This document shows, in pieces, positions 16,092-24,994 of a stretch of 41,221 nt of DNA. Position 1 is the stretch's first letter. Every line of letters starts with the position of its first letter. The DNA comes from Rhodanobacter sp. (GTDB taxonomy: Bacteria; Pseudomonadota; Gammaproteobacteria; Xanthomonadales; Rhodanobacteraceae): contig DAHUXL010000261.1 of NCBI GenBank assembly GCA_027307195.1, forward strand, positions 1 through 41,221, given 5' to 3'. Made by a program: the position numbers and the translations under genes. The notes beneath the pieces are model-generated. The model made no database searches. It was not told the origin of the DNA and was given only the letters and a program-made list of their open reading frames with translations.

Positions 16092-17054
16092 ATGCATGCC
16101 TTGTTGTTTGAGAAGTTCGGCGGCCCCGAGGTGTTGCATTGGGGCGAGCAGGCCGATCCGATCCCCGCGCCGGGTCAGGCGCTGGTGCGCATGCGCAGCG
16201 TCGGGCTGAACTTCGCAGACGTCTATCGGCGCAACGGCAATTATCACTTGAGCGGCACGGCGCCGTGGATCCTCGGTTACGAGGGCGCCGGCGTGATCGA
16301 GCAGTCGGCTGCGGGCGATTCGTTGTTTCCGGTCGGCACCCGCGTCGGCTTTGCCGACATGCCGCATGCGAATGCCGAGCTGGTCGCGGTGGATCTCGAC
16401 AAACTTATTCCGTTGCCGGAGGACATCACGTTCGATACCGCCGCGGCGATCTTGCTGCAGGGTCTGACTGCGCAATATCTGGTGACCGACAGCTATCGGG
16501 TGCACCACGGCGATGTGGCGGTGGTGCACGCGGCGGCCGGCGGTGTGGGTCAGCTGCTGGTGCAGATGCTGAAGGCGCTGGGCGCGAGCGTGCTGGGCGT
16601 GGCGTCCAGCACCACCAAGCGCGCCGCGGTGCTGGCGGCTGGTGCGGATGCCGCGTGCGGCTACGACGATCTGCTGGCACAGACGCAGCAACTGAGCGCG
16701 GGTCGTGGCGCTGACGTGGTCTACGACTCGGTCGGGCGCACGCTGGGCGACAGTCTCGCCGCGGCACGCATCGGCGGCACCGTGGTGTTCTACGGGATGG
16801 CGGCGGGCGATCCCGATCCGGTCGATCCGCGCTTGCTGATGGATCGCTCGCTGACCCTGACCGGCGGCGATCTGTGGAACGTGCTGATCAGTGCATCGAT
16901 TCGGCGCGAGCGGGCAGCGGCGTTGTTCGCGCAGATCCGCAGCGGTCAGTTGCAGCCGAACATCGCGGCGCGCTTTCCGCTCAGCGACGGCGCCAAGGCG
17001 CATGCGTATCTGGAAAGCCGCGAGGCGATCGGCAAGGTGCTGCTGACGTTGTGA
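16092..17054 (+). CDS. NADPH:quinone oxidoreductase family (zinc-free MDR) protein
   Basis: A 320-residue medium-chain dehydrogenase/reductase without the catalytic zinc cysteines, of the quinone oxidoreductase type. The start MHALLFEKFGGPEVL, then GLNFADVYRRNGNY and GYEGAGVI, are quinone oxidoreductase motifs. NAD(P)H binding uses VHAAAGGVGQLLVQ (near residues 146-159). The reaction is probably two- or one-electron reduction of quinones or reduction of enals in the cytoplasm; the substrate is unsure. It is close to full length for the family (about 325). Confidence 0.86.
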   Translation: MHALLFEKFGGPEVLHWGEQADPIPAPGQALVRMRSVGLNFADVYRRNGNYHLSGTAPWILGYEGAGVIEQSAAGDSLFPVGTRVGFADMPHANAELVAVDLDKLIPLPEDITFDTAAAILLQGLTAQYLVTDSYRVHHGDVAVVHAAAGGVGQLLVQMLKALGASVLGVASSTTKRAAVLAAGADAACGYDDLLAQTQQLSAGRGADVVYDSVGRTLGDSLAAARIGGTVVFYGMAAGDPDPVDPRLLMDRSLTLTGGDLWNVLISASIRRERAAALFAQIRSGQLQPNIAARFPLSDGAKAHAYLESREAIGKVLLTL

Positions 17055-17073
17055 AGTGCTGCGATTCGCCGGG

Positions 17074-17352
17074 TTATGGCGCAGGATCCGCCGGCTTGTC
17101 GTCATCAAAGCCGGTGTAGCCGTCCGGGAAGATCGGCGTACCGTCCTCTTCCAGTTCCAGCATGTCCGCCAGCGCCTTGGCGGCGGCGGTCTCGGCGATG
17201 GTTTTGTCGCGGAAGCTGCGGTTTTCGCAGATCGCGAAGTACATCGGGAAACCGCTCTTGCGCGGGGTCACCGCGAGGTAGGCGGTGTAGCGCGAACCTT
17301 CGAGGGTGGCGCCAGAGCGGGCAAGGTAGTTGTCGAACTCGCGCTCGGCCAT
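17074..17352 (-). CDS. Small conserved hypothetical protein
   Basis: A 92-residue protein with charged start (MAEREFDNYLA) and acidic C-terminus (FDDDKPADPAP). I do not recognise a family. The frame is on the opposite strand to the quinone oxidoreductase and convergent with it, 19 bases between stops. Composition and codon use look genuine and it fills the strand gap between that gene and the KirBac gene. There is no membrane segment or signal peptide. Confidence 0.6.
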   Translation of the reverse strand: MAEREFDNYLARSGATLEGSRYTAYLAVTPRKSGFPMYFAICENRSFRDKTIAETAAAKALADMLELEEDGTPIFPDGYTGFDDDKPADPAP

Positions 17353-17410
17353 CGGTGGTCATCCGCTAGAGGGAAAGCACAGTGTATCGCCTGGCAGGCG
17401 TGGCGCCGCA

Positions 17411-18322
17411 TCAGCCGGACAGACTCTCGTCCTCATCCAGCGGCAGCACGTCGTGAAAGACGCTGTAGTCGATGACGTTCACGCCGCTATCGTCGAGGTG
17501 GACGAGATCGAGGTAGCGATGGTTCCAGCGCAGCTCCTTGTGGCCCCATTGCTGGCGCGCCAGCATGGATTGCGAGGTGGTCTCGTCGACGCCTTCGATG
17601 CTCAGCAGGAAGGCCGATTGTGTACTTTCCAGGGATTCGGGAGTTTCGCCGTAGAGCGGACTGCTCTGGTCGATCACATGCATCAGGCTCCAGCTCAGCA
17701 CGAAGATCGGATGGCGATCGCGAACCAGCTTAAGATCGTGGATCTTGCGCAGCCTGAAACCCTCCGGCGAAGCTTCCAGGCGCAGCAGATGCAATTGGGC
17801 CGAGGCCTCGGCAATCACGTTCTGGCGGGTGTTGGCGGCACGGATCATCAGGGTTTGCCGGCCGTCGATGACTCGCACGACCGGGTGGTTGGCGAAGATG
17901 ATCTTCGCGCGCGGGCGCGAGAAGCGCGAAAAGATCAGGCCGGTCATCACCGCAATGCACGCCATGCCGGTGAAGATTTCCACCGTGGCCACGACATGCG
18001 CATAGACGGTCTGCGGATGCATGTCGCCGTAGCCGACCGTGGCCAGCGTCTCCACGCTGAAGAAGAACGCTCCGGCAAAGCCGCGCGGATACTGGTTCGC
18101 AATGGGTTGTGTGCCGAGCTGGTAGATCCCGGCAAAGATCATGTTGAGCAGCAGGAAGGCTGCCGCAGCGAGGCCGAAGAACACCGGCCAGCGCATGATC
18201 AGCGCGCGATGATAGATATCGTCCCAGATGCGCCGCGACAAGCCCTGGCTGACGAAGGTCCGGCCACCGATGTTGAGGATATGGGGCTTGTTGAGGAAGT
18301 TCGACATCGGCTGGGCGCTCAT
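17411..18322 (-). CDS. Inward-rectifier potassium channel (KirBac family)
   Basis: A 303-residue potassium channel subunit expected to form a tetramer in the inner membrane. Two transmembrane helices (about residues 45-66 and 108-130) flank a pore helix and the selectivity filter TVGYGD (residues 95-100). The C-terminal half is the Kir cytoplasmic immunoglobulin-like domain (VRVIDGRQTLMIRAANTRQN, then strands to residue 280). An ATG at 18307 is an alternative; 18322 adds five residues. A TACAAT on the minus strand at 18386-18381 could be its -10 box, with no good -35. The gene stands alone between a small gene and the divergent CPXCG gene. Confidence 0.9.
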   Translation of the reverse strand: MSAQPMSNFLNKPHILNIGGRTFVSQGLSRRIWDDIYHRALIMRWPVFFGLAAAAFLLLNMIFAGIYQLGTQPIANQYPRGFAGAFFFSVETLATVGYGDMHPQTVYAHVVATVEIFTGMACIAVMTGLIFSRFSRPRAKIIFANHPVVRVIDGRQTLMIRAANTRQNVIAEASAQLHLLRLEASPEGFRLRKIHDLKLVRDRHPIFVLSWSLMHVIDQSSPLYGETPESLESTQSAFLLSIEGVDETTSQSMLARQQWGHKELRWNHRYLDLVHLDDSGVNVIDYSVFHDVLPLDEDESLSG

Positions 18323-18457
18323 CGCCGGCGTGATACGCAAGGATGGATGCCGTCCACGCGGAAGACGGCGGTACGTGTCGATTGTAACGCGCCGTATCGA
18401 CGCCCCGCGTCGCCGGTCTGTGGCAAGCTGCGTCATCCCTGCTTCGGTGATGCACCC

Positions 18458-18646
18458 ATGCTCACGCCCTTCGACATCTCCTGCCCGTATTGCGGCGAAC
18501 CGATCGAGATCCTGGTCGATGCCTCGGCCGGCGACCAGCACTACATCGAAGACTGCCAGGTCTGTTGCCGACCGATCACGTTGAGTATCCGGATCGATCC
18601 AGACGGTGCGCCGCAGGTGAGCGCGACCTCCGAAAACGACGCCTGA
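18458..18646 (+). CDS. CPXCG-motif cysteine-rich protein
   Basis: A 62-residue zinc-binding-type protein. The two cysteine pairs are CPYCG (residues 9-13) and CQVCC (near residues 33-37), as in the CPXCG family of short cysteine-rich proteins common in gammaproteobacteria. The function is unknown. It is divergent from the KirBac gene and followed 46 bases later by the PIN-domain gene. Confidence 0.87.
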   Translation: MLTPFDISCPYCGEPIEILVDASAGDQHYIEDCQVCCRPITLSIRIDPDGAPQVSATSENDA

Positions 18647-18692
18647 TGGAAGCGCCGGTACGCACACATCGACCTTGCCCGGCGCAGTTGCG

Positions 18693-19181
18693 ATGACTCG
18701 CGTTGACGTGCCCGTGCCGCGGATCGTGCTGGATACCAATGTGTGTCTGGACCTATTCGTGTTCGGCGATTCGCTGTGCTCGCATGTGCTGGCGGCCATG
18801 CAGAGCGGGGCAGTGCAGGCGGTGACGCGCGACGACTGCCGCGAGGAATGGCAGCGGGTGCTGCACTACCCGCAACTGCCGATCGAGGATCGGCAGCGTA
18901 CGGGGTTCCGCAATGCTTTCGACGCGTTGATCCAGCTGCTGCCGCCTGAACTATCGACCGTGGGCGAGGACGATCTTCCGTTGCCGCGCTGTGCCGATCC
19001 GGATGACCAGAAATTTCTGGAGCTGGCGCTGGCGTCGGGAGCCCGCTGGTTGCTCAGCAAGGACAAGGAACTGCTGAAGCTGGATCGCCGCACGCGCAGT
19101 GCCGGACTGTTCGTGATCCGCTTGCCGCAGCTGTGGTCGATCGCCGAAGCGCGATCGACCGGAGCACAGGGGTCCGGATGA
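18693..19181 (+). CDS. PIN domain ribonuclease-like protein
   Basis: A 162-residue PIN-domain protein of the type annotated as putative toxin. The first acidic residue is in IVLDTNVCLDLF (near residues 11-22), and the second and third acidic residues lie in DPDDQKFLELAL and the KDKELLKL region. PIN proteins are metal-dependent ribonucleases. No antitoxin gene is next to it: the flanking genes are a CPXCG protein and a convergent nicotinamidase. It may thus be an orphan or a non-toxin PIN protein. A TTG at 18675 would add 6 residues; the ATG is preferred. Confidence 0.82.
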   Translation: MTRVDVPVPRIVLDTNVCLDLFVFGDSLCSHVLAAMQSGAVQAVTRDDCREEWQRVLHYPQLPIEDRQRTGFRNAFDALIQLLPPELSTVGEDDLPLPRCADPDDQKFLELALASGARWLLSKDKELLKLDRRTRSAGLFVIRLPQLWSIAEARSTGAQGSG

Positions 19182-19190
19182 TCTGCTGCC

Positions 19191-19844
19191 TCAGTCTCGC
19201 CGAAGCTCGCTCGCTTCGGTGATCGCGATGCCCTGCGCCAGCAGCGTGGCGCGAGTCGCCGCGTCCGTATCCGGTGTCACCGGGCGGCTGAGATCCCACA
19301 GCAGGTGGGCACGAAAGCCCAGTTCGACGGCATCCTGCGCGGTCCACAGCACGCAGACGTCGCGCGCCAGTCCGCACACGAAGATTTCCTCCACGCCGCG
19401 TTCGTGCAGCCAGCCGGCCAGCCCGGTGCTGGGGCGCGTGCCCGCCGGACCGTGGTTCTCGCGGAAACCGCTGTAGGAATCCACGCCCGGATCGCCGCCC
19501 TTGCGGATCAACGCATCCAGCGCCGACCAGTCGATGGTCGGATCCAGCGCGGCGCCGGCTGTGCCCTGCACGCAATGATCCGGCCACAGCGTTTGCCGCT
19601 GGCCGTACAGGTCGATCTGTTCGAATGGGGCACGGCCCGGATGCGAGCTGGCGAACGAGATGTGTCCGTGCGGGTGCCAGTCCTGGGTCGCCACCACGTG
19701 GCGGAACATGCGCGAGCGCAGCAGTTGGTCGATACCCGGTACGACGGTGTCGCCCTCGTGGCAGGCCAGTGCGCCGCCGGGCATGAAGTCAGGCTGCACG
19801 TCGACGATGATCAGTGCGGCGTGGGGCGAAAGGATGTGGCTCAT
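19191..19844 (-). CDS. pncA: Nicotinamidase (isochorismatase family)
   Basis: A 217-residue enzyme that deamidates nicotinamide to nicotinate and so recycles NAD. All catalytic parts are visible: Asp15 in VDVQPDF, Lys115 in RKGGDPG, and Cys164 in CGLARDVCV. The metal site is given by QDWHPHGH (Asp55 and His57) and WPDH (His90). The length matches E. coli PncA. The start codon at 19844 has only a weak ribosome binding site. The stop is 9 bases from the convergent PIN gene stop. Confidence 0.9.
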   Translation of the reverse strand: MSHILSPHAALIIVDVQPDFMPGGALACHEGDTVVPGIDQLLRSRMFRHVVATQDWHPHGHISFASSHPGRAPFEQIDLYGQRQTLWPDHCVQGTAGAALDPTIDWSALDALIRKGGDPGVDSYSGFRENHGPAGTRPSTGLAGWLHERGVEEIFVCGLARDVCVLWTAQDAVELGFRAHLLWDLSRPVTPDTDAATRATLLAQGIAITEASELRRD

Positions 19845-19953
19845 GCGGAGTTCGCGGATGGGCAGACGCACGAGTCTAGCGCGGTGGCGGCATGGGCCGG
19901 ATGGGCGAGCATGCATAATGCGCGGGACAATCACCGACGGACATCGCGGCAGC

Positions 19954-20346
19954 ATGCATTACAACCAGAACTGGATGGGCTACGGCATCATCGGTGGCAT
20001 CGAAGCCGGCATGATTTCCGTCTTGGCGGGCCTGCTGCTGTTCGGCCTGTTCCACTGGCTGGGACGGCGCAACGACTCGGGCTACGGCCCGCAGATCGGC
20101 TGGTCGTTCCTGCTGGCGACGGTGCTGACGGCCAGCGGCGATCTGTGGGATCTGTTCTATTTCAACTACGCGCGATTGCAGTCGCTGCAGCTGCTCAAGG
20201 CCAAGCTGGCGCAGGTGCATGACCCGGACGGCATCGGTACGCGGGTGTTGTGTGAATTGCTGGGTGTGGCGCTCGGCATCTACATCGGCTGGGTATGGTG
20301 CAGTCGTCGGCAACGGGATTCCGACGACCAGCGCAAGTCGGTCTAA
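19954..20346 (+). CDS. Small membrane protein of unknown function
   Basis: A 130-residue protein with about three hydrophobic segments (residues 9-38, 49-72 and 98-112) and polar ends. The centre has aromatic and acidic residues (ASGDLWDLFYFNYARLQSL). I do not recognise the family. A CATAAT at 19914-19919 may serve as -10 box with about 28 bases of leader. It converges with the cardiolipin synthase gene. Confidence 0.6.
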   Translation: MHYNQNWMGYGIIGGIEAGMISVLAGLLLFGLFHWLGRRNDSGYGPQIGWSFLLATVLTASGDLWDLFYFNYARLQSLQLLKAKLAQVHDPDGIGTRVLCELLGVALGIYIGWVWCSRRQRDSDDQRKSV

Positions 20347-20350
20347 GCGA

Positions 20351-20408
20351 TTATTCCGCGATCTGCATCCCGCCGCTGCAGCGCTGTCTGCCGGCGCCTG
20401 CGGAATAA
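20351..20408. terminator. Inverted repeat between convergent genes
   Basis: TTATTCCGC (20351-20359) and GCGGAATAA (20400-20408) are perfect 9-base arms. A shorter CGCCG/CGGCG pair lies inside. It sits in the gap between a plus-strand and a minus-strand stop, so a bidirectional terminator or processing structure is plausible. Confidence 0.4.
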
Positions 20409-20467
20409 ACACCACCAGTACGGAAAAGATCCTTGCCGTGCTGCGGGCTGTCAGCAGCGCAGCATCG

Positions 20468-21859
20468 CTACAGCAGCGGATCGAACAGCCGCGCCACGTG
20501 CATCGCCACCCGCCGCAGGTACGGCGCATCGCGGTATTCGCGCTCGCCCACGGCGATGGCATGGCGGAAATCCTCGGTCAGCATCGCGGCCACATCGGCG
20601 GCGAAGGCAGGGTCGACTGCCAGTGCAGCGACCTCGAAGTTGAGCCGGAACGAGCGGCTGTCCAGGTTCATGCTGCCGATTGCGGCGGTGTCGCGATCGA
20701 TCAGCAGCGCTTTCTGGTGCAGGAAGCCAGGCTGGTAGCGGAACACGCGGATGCCGGCGCGCACCGCGTTATGGGCATGCAGGGTGGAGGCGAGAAATAC
20801 GGTGTGGTGATCCGGTCGGGAAGGAATCAGCACGCGCACGTCAACGCCTCGCAGCACCGCAAGCTGCAGCGCCGCCCGTACGGCATGGTCGGGTACGTAG
20901 TACGGCGTGCTCAGCCACACGCGTTGTTGCGCCGCGTTGATCGCGGCGGCGAAGAACAGCGAACCGGTTTCCTGCGGGTCGGCCGGACCACTGGCGACAA
21001 CCAGCGCACTGGCATCGCCATCACCGGGCGGCGTCGGCAGCAGCGGCGGTGACGCGCCGGTGATCCATTGCCAGTCGTCGGCAAAAAGCTGCTGCAGGTC
21101 GGCCACGGCCGGTCCGTGCAACTCCAGCTGGGTATCGCGCCACGGCGCCAGTGGCGGTTTCAGGCCAAGGTATTCGTCGCCTACATTGAGGCCGCCGACG
21201 AATGCGCGCACACCGTCCACCACCACGATCTTGCGGTGGTTGCGGAAGTTCAGCTGGAAGCGGTTGCGCCAGCGATGGGTGGCGAAGCGGTGGATCGCCA
21301 CGCCGCCGGCGCGCAAGGTGTCCACATAGTGCTGCGGCAATGCATGGCTGCCGATGCCGTCGAACAGCACGCAGACGCGCACGCCGGCGGCTGCGCGTTC
21401 CAGCAAGATCTGCTGCAGGCGCCGGCCGAGCGCGTCGTCGTGGATGATGAAGAACTGCACCAGCAGGCACTGCTCGGCTGCGGCCATCGCCGCCAGCATG
21501 ACCTCGAACGCGGCGTCGCCATCGATTAGCAGGCGCAGTCGATGGCCGTTGCGGAATGGCCGCCTCTGCAGTGCGCTGATCGCGGCGAAGCGGGCGCAGC
21601 CGGGATCGATGGCGTGCGTGTCCGTCACCGGCGGTACCGATCGCGGTGACCGCGGACGATGTCCCACGCGATAGCCGAGGAAGCGGCTGGAGCCCAGATA
21701 CAGATAAGGCAGCAAGGTCACGTACGGCAGCAGCAGCAAACCGAGCGCCCAGCCGATGGCGCCCTGCGGCGTGCGCGTATGCATCACTGCGTGCATCGCC
21801 GCGAACATGCCGAGCAGATGCAGCAGGGCGATACCGAGGGTGAGAGCGCTGGCGGTCAT
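20468..21859 (-). CDS. cls: Cardiolipin synthase (phospholipase D superfamily)
   Basis: A 463-residue inner-membrane enzyme that makes cardiolipin from two phosphatidylglycerols. The start has two hydrophobic segments (residues 5-26 and 33-55). The two catalytic HKD motifs are NHRKIVVVDG with AFVGGLN (near residues 210-225) and LHQKALLIDRD with AIGSMN (near residue 380), both intact. It is close to the usual length for bacterial cardiolipin synthases. The flavoprotein gene lies 18 bases upstream on the same strand, so some cotranscription is likely. Paralog type (ClsA, B or C) cannot be fixed, though the two N-terminal membrane segments point to ClsA type. Confidence 0.88.
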   Translation of the reverse strand: MTASALTLGIALLHLLGMFAAMHAVMHTRTPQGAIGWALGLLLLPYVTLLPYLYLGSSRFLGYRVGHRPRSPRSVPPVTDTHAIDPGCARFAAISALQRRPFRNGHRLRLLIDGDAAFEVMLAAMAAAEQCLLVQFFIIHDDALGRRLQQILLERAAAGVRVCVLFDGIGSHALPQHYVDTLRAGGVAIHRFATHRWRNRFQLNFRNHRKIVVVDGVRAFVGGLNVGDEYLGLKPPLAPWRDTQLELHGPAVADLQQLFADDWQWITGASPPLLPTPPGDGDASALVVASGPADPQETGSLFFAAAINAAQQRVWLSTPYYVPDHAVRAALQLAVLRGVDVRVLIPSRPDHHTVFLASTLHAHNAVRAGIRVFRYQPGFLHQKALLIDRDTAAIGSMNLDSRSFRLNFEVAALAVDPAFAADVAAMLTEDFRHAIAVGEREYRDAPYLRRVAMHVARLFDPLL

Positions 21860-21877
21860 CGCGGGCGCCGGCGGCGG

Positions 21878-23245
21878 CTAGGCACCCAGCAGCCGATCGG
21901 CCAGATGGCGCGCTTGCTGGCGGATCTCCGGCATCGCGGTGGATTCCCACAATGTGCCGCGGAGCAGACTGCCGATGGCGAACAGGTGCGGCCAATCCTG
22001 GCCGTCATGCTGCAGCCGGCCATCCGTGCCGGCCTTCACGCCGAGCCCGAGCGGGTCGGCCTCGATGTGCGCATTGGTCAGCAGCTGGCTGATCAATGTA
22101 TGGCTGGTGCGGCGCACGTCGGTGTTGAGGCCGACGGTCTGGATCACCAGGTCGGCGCTCAGGGTGTGCGTCTCGCCAGCGTGGCTCAGGCTCAGTTGCA
22201 GGCCATCGCCAACGACATCCACCGACTGCACGCGTCCGCGCTGGCGCTGCAGGCGGCCGCTCCGCTCCAGCGCGGCGATCGCCGCATGTATCTGTGGTGG
22301 CATGCGGTGACGGACGCGTTCCCATGCCCAGCGTGCGTGGCGCATGAAGCGTGCGCGTTGCTCCAGCGGCAGCTCGGCCCACAGGCCGGGCACGTGCGGG
22401 CGCAGGCTGTCGACGACGGTGCGCCACTCATTGCCTTCCTGCACGATCGCCTCACGCAGCAGGTGCATCCAGCGGTGGATCTCCGGCGCATCGCGCATCG
22501 CCTCGATCAGTTCGGCGCTGTCGTCCGCGGGTGCTGCGGCCGCGTGCAGATGCGCCTCGGGCAGCAGGCCGTGGCGGGAGACCGCGATGAATTCGGCTTG
22601 CGGCCATTGCGCGGAGAGTTCGAGCAGAACATCGACCGCGGTCAGCCCCAGTCCGATCAGCACGACCTTGCGCGGTGGCGGCTGCAACTGACCCACCGCG
22701 GCCAGCAATTGCCATGGATCCACCACGTAACGGCCGCTGGCCAGTGCGTCGGCGCTGACACCGGGCAGCGGCTGCGGCGGCAACGCGCCGAGTGCCAGCA
22801 CGGCGGCGTCCACCTGATGGCTTTCCTCGCCGTGGATCACGGTGACACCGTCGTGCTCGGGTACCAGTGCATCGACGGCGAACGGGATGATGTTCACGTC
22901 ATGGCCGTGCGCCTTGCCATGCTGCAGCGCGCGCGCCACTTCCGTTTCCAGATAGTCGCCGTAGCGACGACGCGGCAGGAAGTCGGTGCCGGCGATCGCC
23001 GGGTCGTCGCGCTGCACGAAATCCAGGAAGCCACGCGGCCGGCCGGCGAACATGCTCATCGAGGCCGCCCGTACGTTCAGCAGATGGCGCTCCGATGTGG
23101 TGCCATAGGCCACCCCGCGCGCGGGCGTGCCGCCGCCGGTATACCAGTCCAGATGCAATGACTGCGGCGGCTGGCGCTCCAGCAATTCGCTGAGCAGCGT
23201 GGCGGCCGCGGCACCGCCGCCGATGATGGCGACCCGTCGAAACAT
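21878..23245 (-). CDS. FAD/NAD(P)-binding flavoprotein (NAD_binding_9 type)
   Basis: A 455-residue oxidoreductase-like protein. A first dinucleotide fold is at the very start (VAIIGGGAAAATLLSEL, residues 4-20). A second glycine motif lies in KVVLIGLGLTAVDVLLEL (around residues 190-207). The middle has a GVAYGTTSERHLLNVRA segment typical of the NAD_binding_9 family of FAD-dependent proteins. There are no redox-active cysteines in a CxxC. The ATG at 23245 lies 29 bases after the stop of the dioxygenase gene in the same direction. Its substrate is unknown; a link to sulfur or amino-acid oxidation is inference from the neighbour. Confidence 0.82.
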   Translation of the reverse strand: MFRRVAIIGGGAAAATLLSELLERQPPQSLHLDWYTGGGTPARGVAYGTTSERHLLNVRAASMSMFAGRPRGFLDFVQRDDPAIAGTDFLPRRRYGDYLETEVARALQHGKAHGHDVNIIPFAVDALVPEHDGVTVIHGEESHQVDAAVLALGALPPQPLPGVSADALASGRYVVDPWQLLAAVGQLQPPPRKVVLIGLGLTAVDVLLELSAQWPQAEFIAVSRHGLLPEAHLHAAAAPADDSAELIEAMRDAPEIHRWMHLLREAIVQEGNEWRTVVDSLRPHVPGLWAELPLEQRARFMRHARWAWERVRHRMPPQIHAAIAALERSGRLQRQRGRVQSVDVVGDGLQLSLSHAGETHTLSADLVIQTVGLNTDVRRTSHTLISQLLTNAHIEADPLGLGVKAGTDGRLQHDGQDWPHLFAIGSLLRGTLWESTAMPEIRQQARHLADRLLGA

Positions 23246-23274
23246 GAAATTCCTTGTATGTGGTCTGGTGCGGA

Positions 23275-23853
23275 TCAGCGATACAGGCGACCGGCGATCG
23301 CGCTGCGCCGGGGCTGAGCGATCCATCGTCCGGTCGGCTCCGCCTGCTCGTACGCGAAGTACTGTGCCAGATCGCCACCATAGACGTGAAGTGTGAGCGC
23401 CGTATCGTGCCGGGACAGGTTGCGGCAACGATGCGCATGGTGCTGATCGCCTTCGAACCAGGTGCCATCGCCGGGGCCGAGCCAGTCGCGGTCGAGCATG
23501 CGCAAATCGCCCGAGACAGGGTCGCGGGCGTACGACTGCACCTCCAGTGCGCCATGCAAGGTCAATTCGAGGCCCCATAGACCGGCGTGATCGTGCACCG
23601 GGGTGAGATGGTTCGGCGGCCACGCCATCACCAGCACGCTGAGTGCCGGCTTGCTGCGCTCGGCCAGCAGCCAGCGTTCGAAGCCGTTCTGGCGCGCGCG
23701 CAACGGCGCCAGTCGGGCGGCCAGGGTTGAGGCGTCCTGATGCACCACTCGACCCAGTTCACGTGCCATCGAGGCGAGATCGGGCTGCTCGGTGGTGCCG
23801 TGTTCAAGCGCGATCGCGCGCAGGGTTTTCAAGGTGTTCGAGTGCTTGCCCAT
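23275..23853 (-). CDS. Cysteine dioxygenase family protein
   Basis: A 192-residue thiol dioxygenase of the cupin fold, expected to oxidise cysteine (or a related thiol such as 3-mercaptopropionate) to a sulfinate using iron and oxygen. The three iron ligands are likely His87 and His89 in PVHDHAGLWG and a third histidine in DQHHAHRCRN (about residue 141). The length is typical of bacterial members. The next gene in the transcript is a flavoprotein. Substrate cannot be chosen between cysteine and similar thiols by eye. Confidence 0.87.
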   Translation of the reverse strand: MGKHSNTLKTLRAIALEHGTTEQPDLASMARELGRVVHQDASTLAARLAPLRARQNGFERWLLAERSKPALSVLVMAWPPNHLTPVHDHAGLWGLELTLHGALEVQSYARDPVSGDLRMLDRDWLGPGDGTWFEGDQHHAHRCRNLSRHDTALTLHVYGGDLAQYFAYEQAEPTGRWIAQPRRSAIAGRLYR

Positions 23854-24042
23854 GCGTGAAACCTGGCAGGGTGGATGGGCACCAGTGGAGCATGCATATC
23901 GTTAAAGACGCGTAAGCCGGCGGCGGATTTTCACCACGCTGGTGCGGCCAAATGCAGCCACCCGTCGATGGCGCGTGGCCTCCGGGATGATGGTTACTGT
24001 GGAACGCCGGGTCGGAGTGTGACCGGGCGTTCGAGGGCGCCG

Positions 24043-24711
24043 CTAATCGCGCAGTTCGAAGTTCACCGGCACCCGCGCCCACGCACGCACCGCTTGCCCG
24101 TTCACCATCGCGGGCTGGAAACGCCAGCCGGCGAGCACCTGGTCGCGTGCGCTGTGGTCGAGCAGGGCATAGCCGCTGCCTTGTTCCACCGTCACCTGTA
24201 ATGGCTTGCCGGTTTCATCCACCAGCACCCGCAGCAACACGGTGCCGTGCATGCGCTGATGCCGGGCCTGCGCCGGAAAACGCAACGGGGCCACGCGATA
24301 GGCCAGGCTGGCCTCGATCGCGGGCGTCGCCACCGCGGCACCGGGAGCGGCATCGCTGGGCAGCAGCGTCGGAGGGCCGATCGGCGGCGCGGCGATGTTT
24401 CCCTCTATGCTCGGCACGACGACCGGCGGGCTGAGCGGTGTCGGCCGCAGGTGCGCCTGCGGCAGTGTCGGTGGATGCTGCAGCGGTTTCAGCTCGATCG
24501 GCGGCGGTGGTGGAGTCACGGCCGGCGGATCGATGATCCGGATCGATGAAGGCAAAGCCAGCGGATTGACCACGTTGAACACGGCCGGGGTGAGCGGTCG
24601 CGTGGCGATCAGGAGGACGGCAAGGTTGAGTGCTATCGCGGCGCTGAGGGCGGCGATACGTGCACTGTCGGGGTGTGCGCGATGAGCAACGGCCAGGCTT
24701 GCGGACGACAT
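24043..24711 (-). CDS. TonB family energy transducer
   Basis: A 222-residue protein with an N-terminal cytoplasmic part and one membrane helix (residues 17-36), a long proline-rich stretch (about residues 55-110, PPPPP and PP repeats) that spans the periplasm, and a C-terminal TonB domain (residues 138-222) with GTVLLRVLVDETGKPLQVTV. TonB proteins couple the proton motive force to outer-membrane transporters. No ExbB/ExbD genes are next to it, so it would use ExbBD from elsewhere. The ribosome binding site AGGAGG lies 5 bases before the ATG. Confidence 0.88.
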   Translation of the reverse strand: MSSASLAVAHRAHPDSARIAALSAAIALNLAVLLIATRPLTPAVFNVVNPLALPSSIRIIDPPAVTPPPPPIELKPLQHPPTLPQAHLRPTPLSPPVVVPSIEGNIAAPPIGPPTLLPSDAAPGAAVATPAIEASLAYRVAPLRFPAQARHQRMHGTVLLRVLVDETGKPLQVTVEQGSGYALLDHSARDQVLAGWRFQPAMVNGQAVRAWARVPVNFELRD

Positions 24712-24994
24712 GGCGACCTCCTGACATCGGTGGGGATGTTGCGGCGGTCACGCTGCGTGAGCAGGGGGATCGTGCTGCCGCGATTGCAGCGTATGCCTGT
24801 CTGGCGATCTTGCGCAAGTAGACGGCTGGATGGCCATGTTTGACCGGCGGCTGACAGTGGGTCGGGCAGGTTGGAAGGGGCGGCGATGAGCCTGGTCAAA
24901 TGGGCGGCTGTGGCGGCGCAGTAGGCAAGCGTCTGCCTGCCCGCTAAGGTAGCCGAGGCGCTGCCAGGCGCCTGCGTGTTGCCAGGAGTCCACC

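Noticed and set aside
18458-19181. CPXCG and PIN genes as a toxin-antitoxin pair
   Set aside because: CPXCG proteins are widespread without PIN neighbours, the gap is 46 bases, and the first protein has no DNA-binding part.
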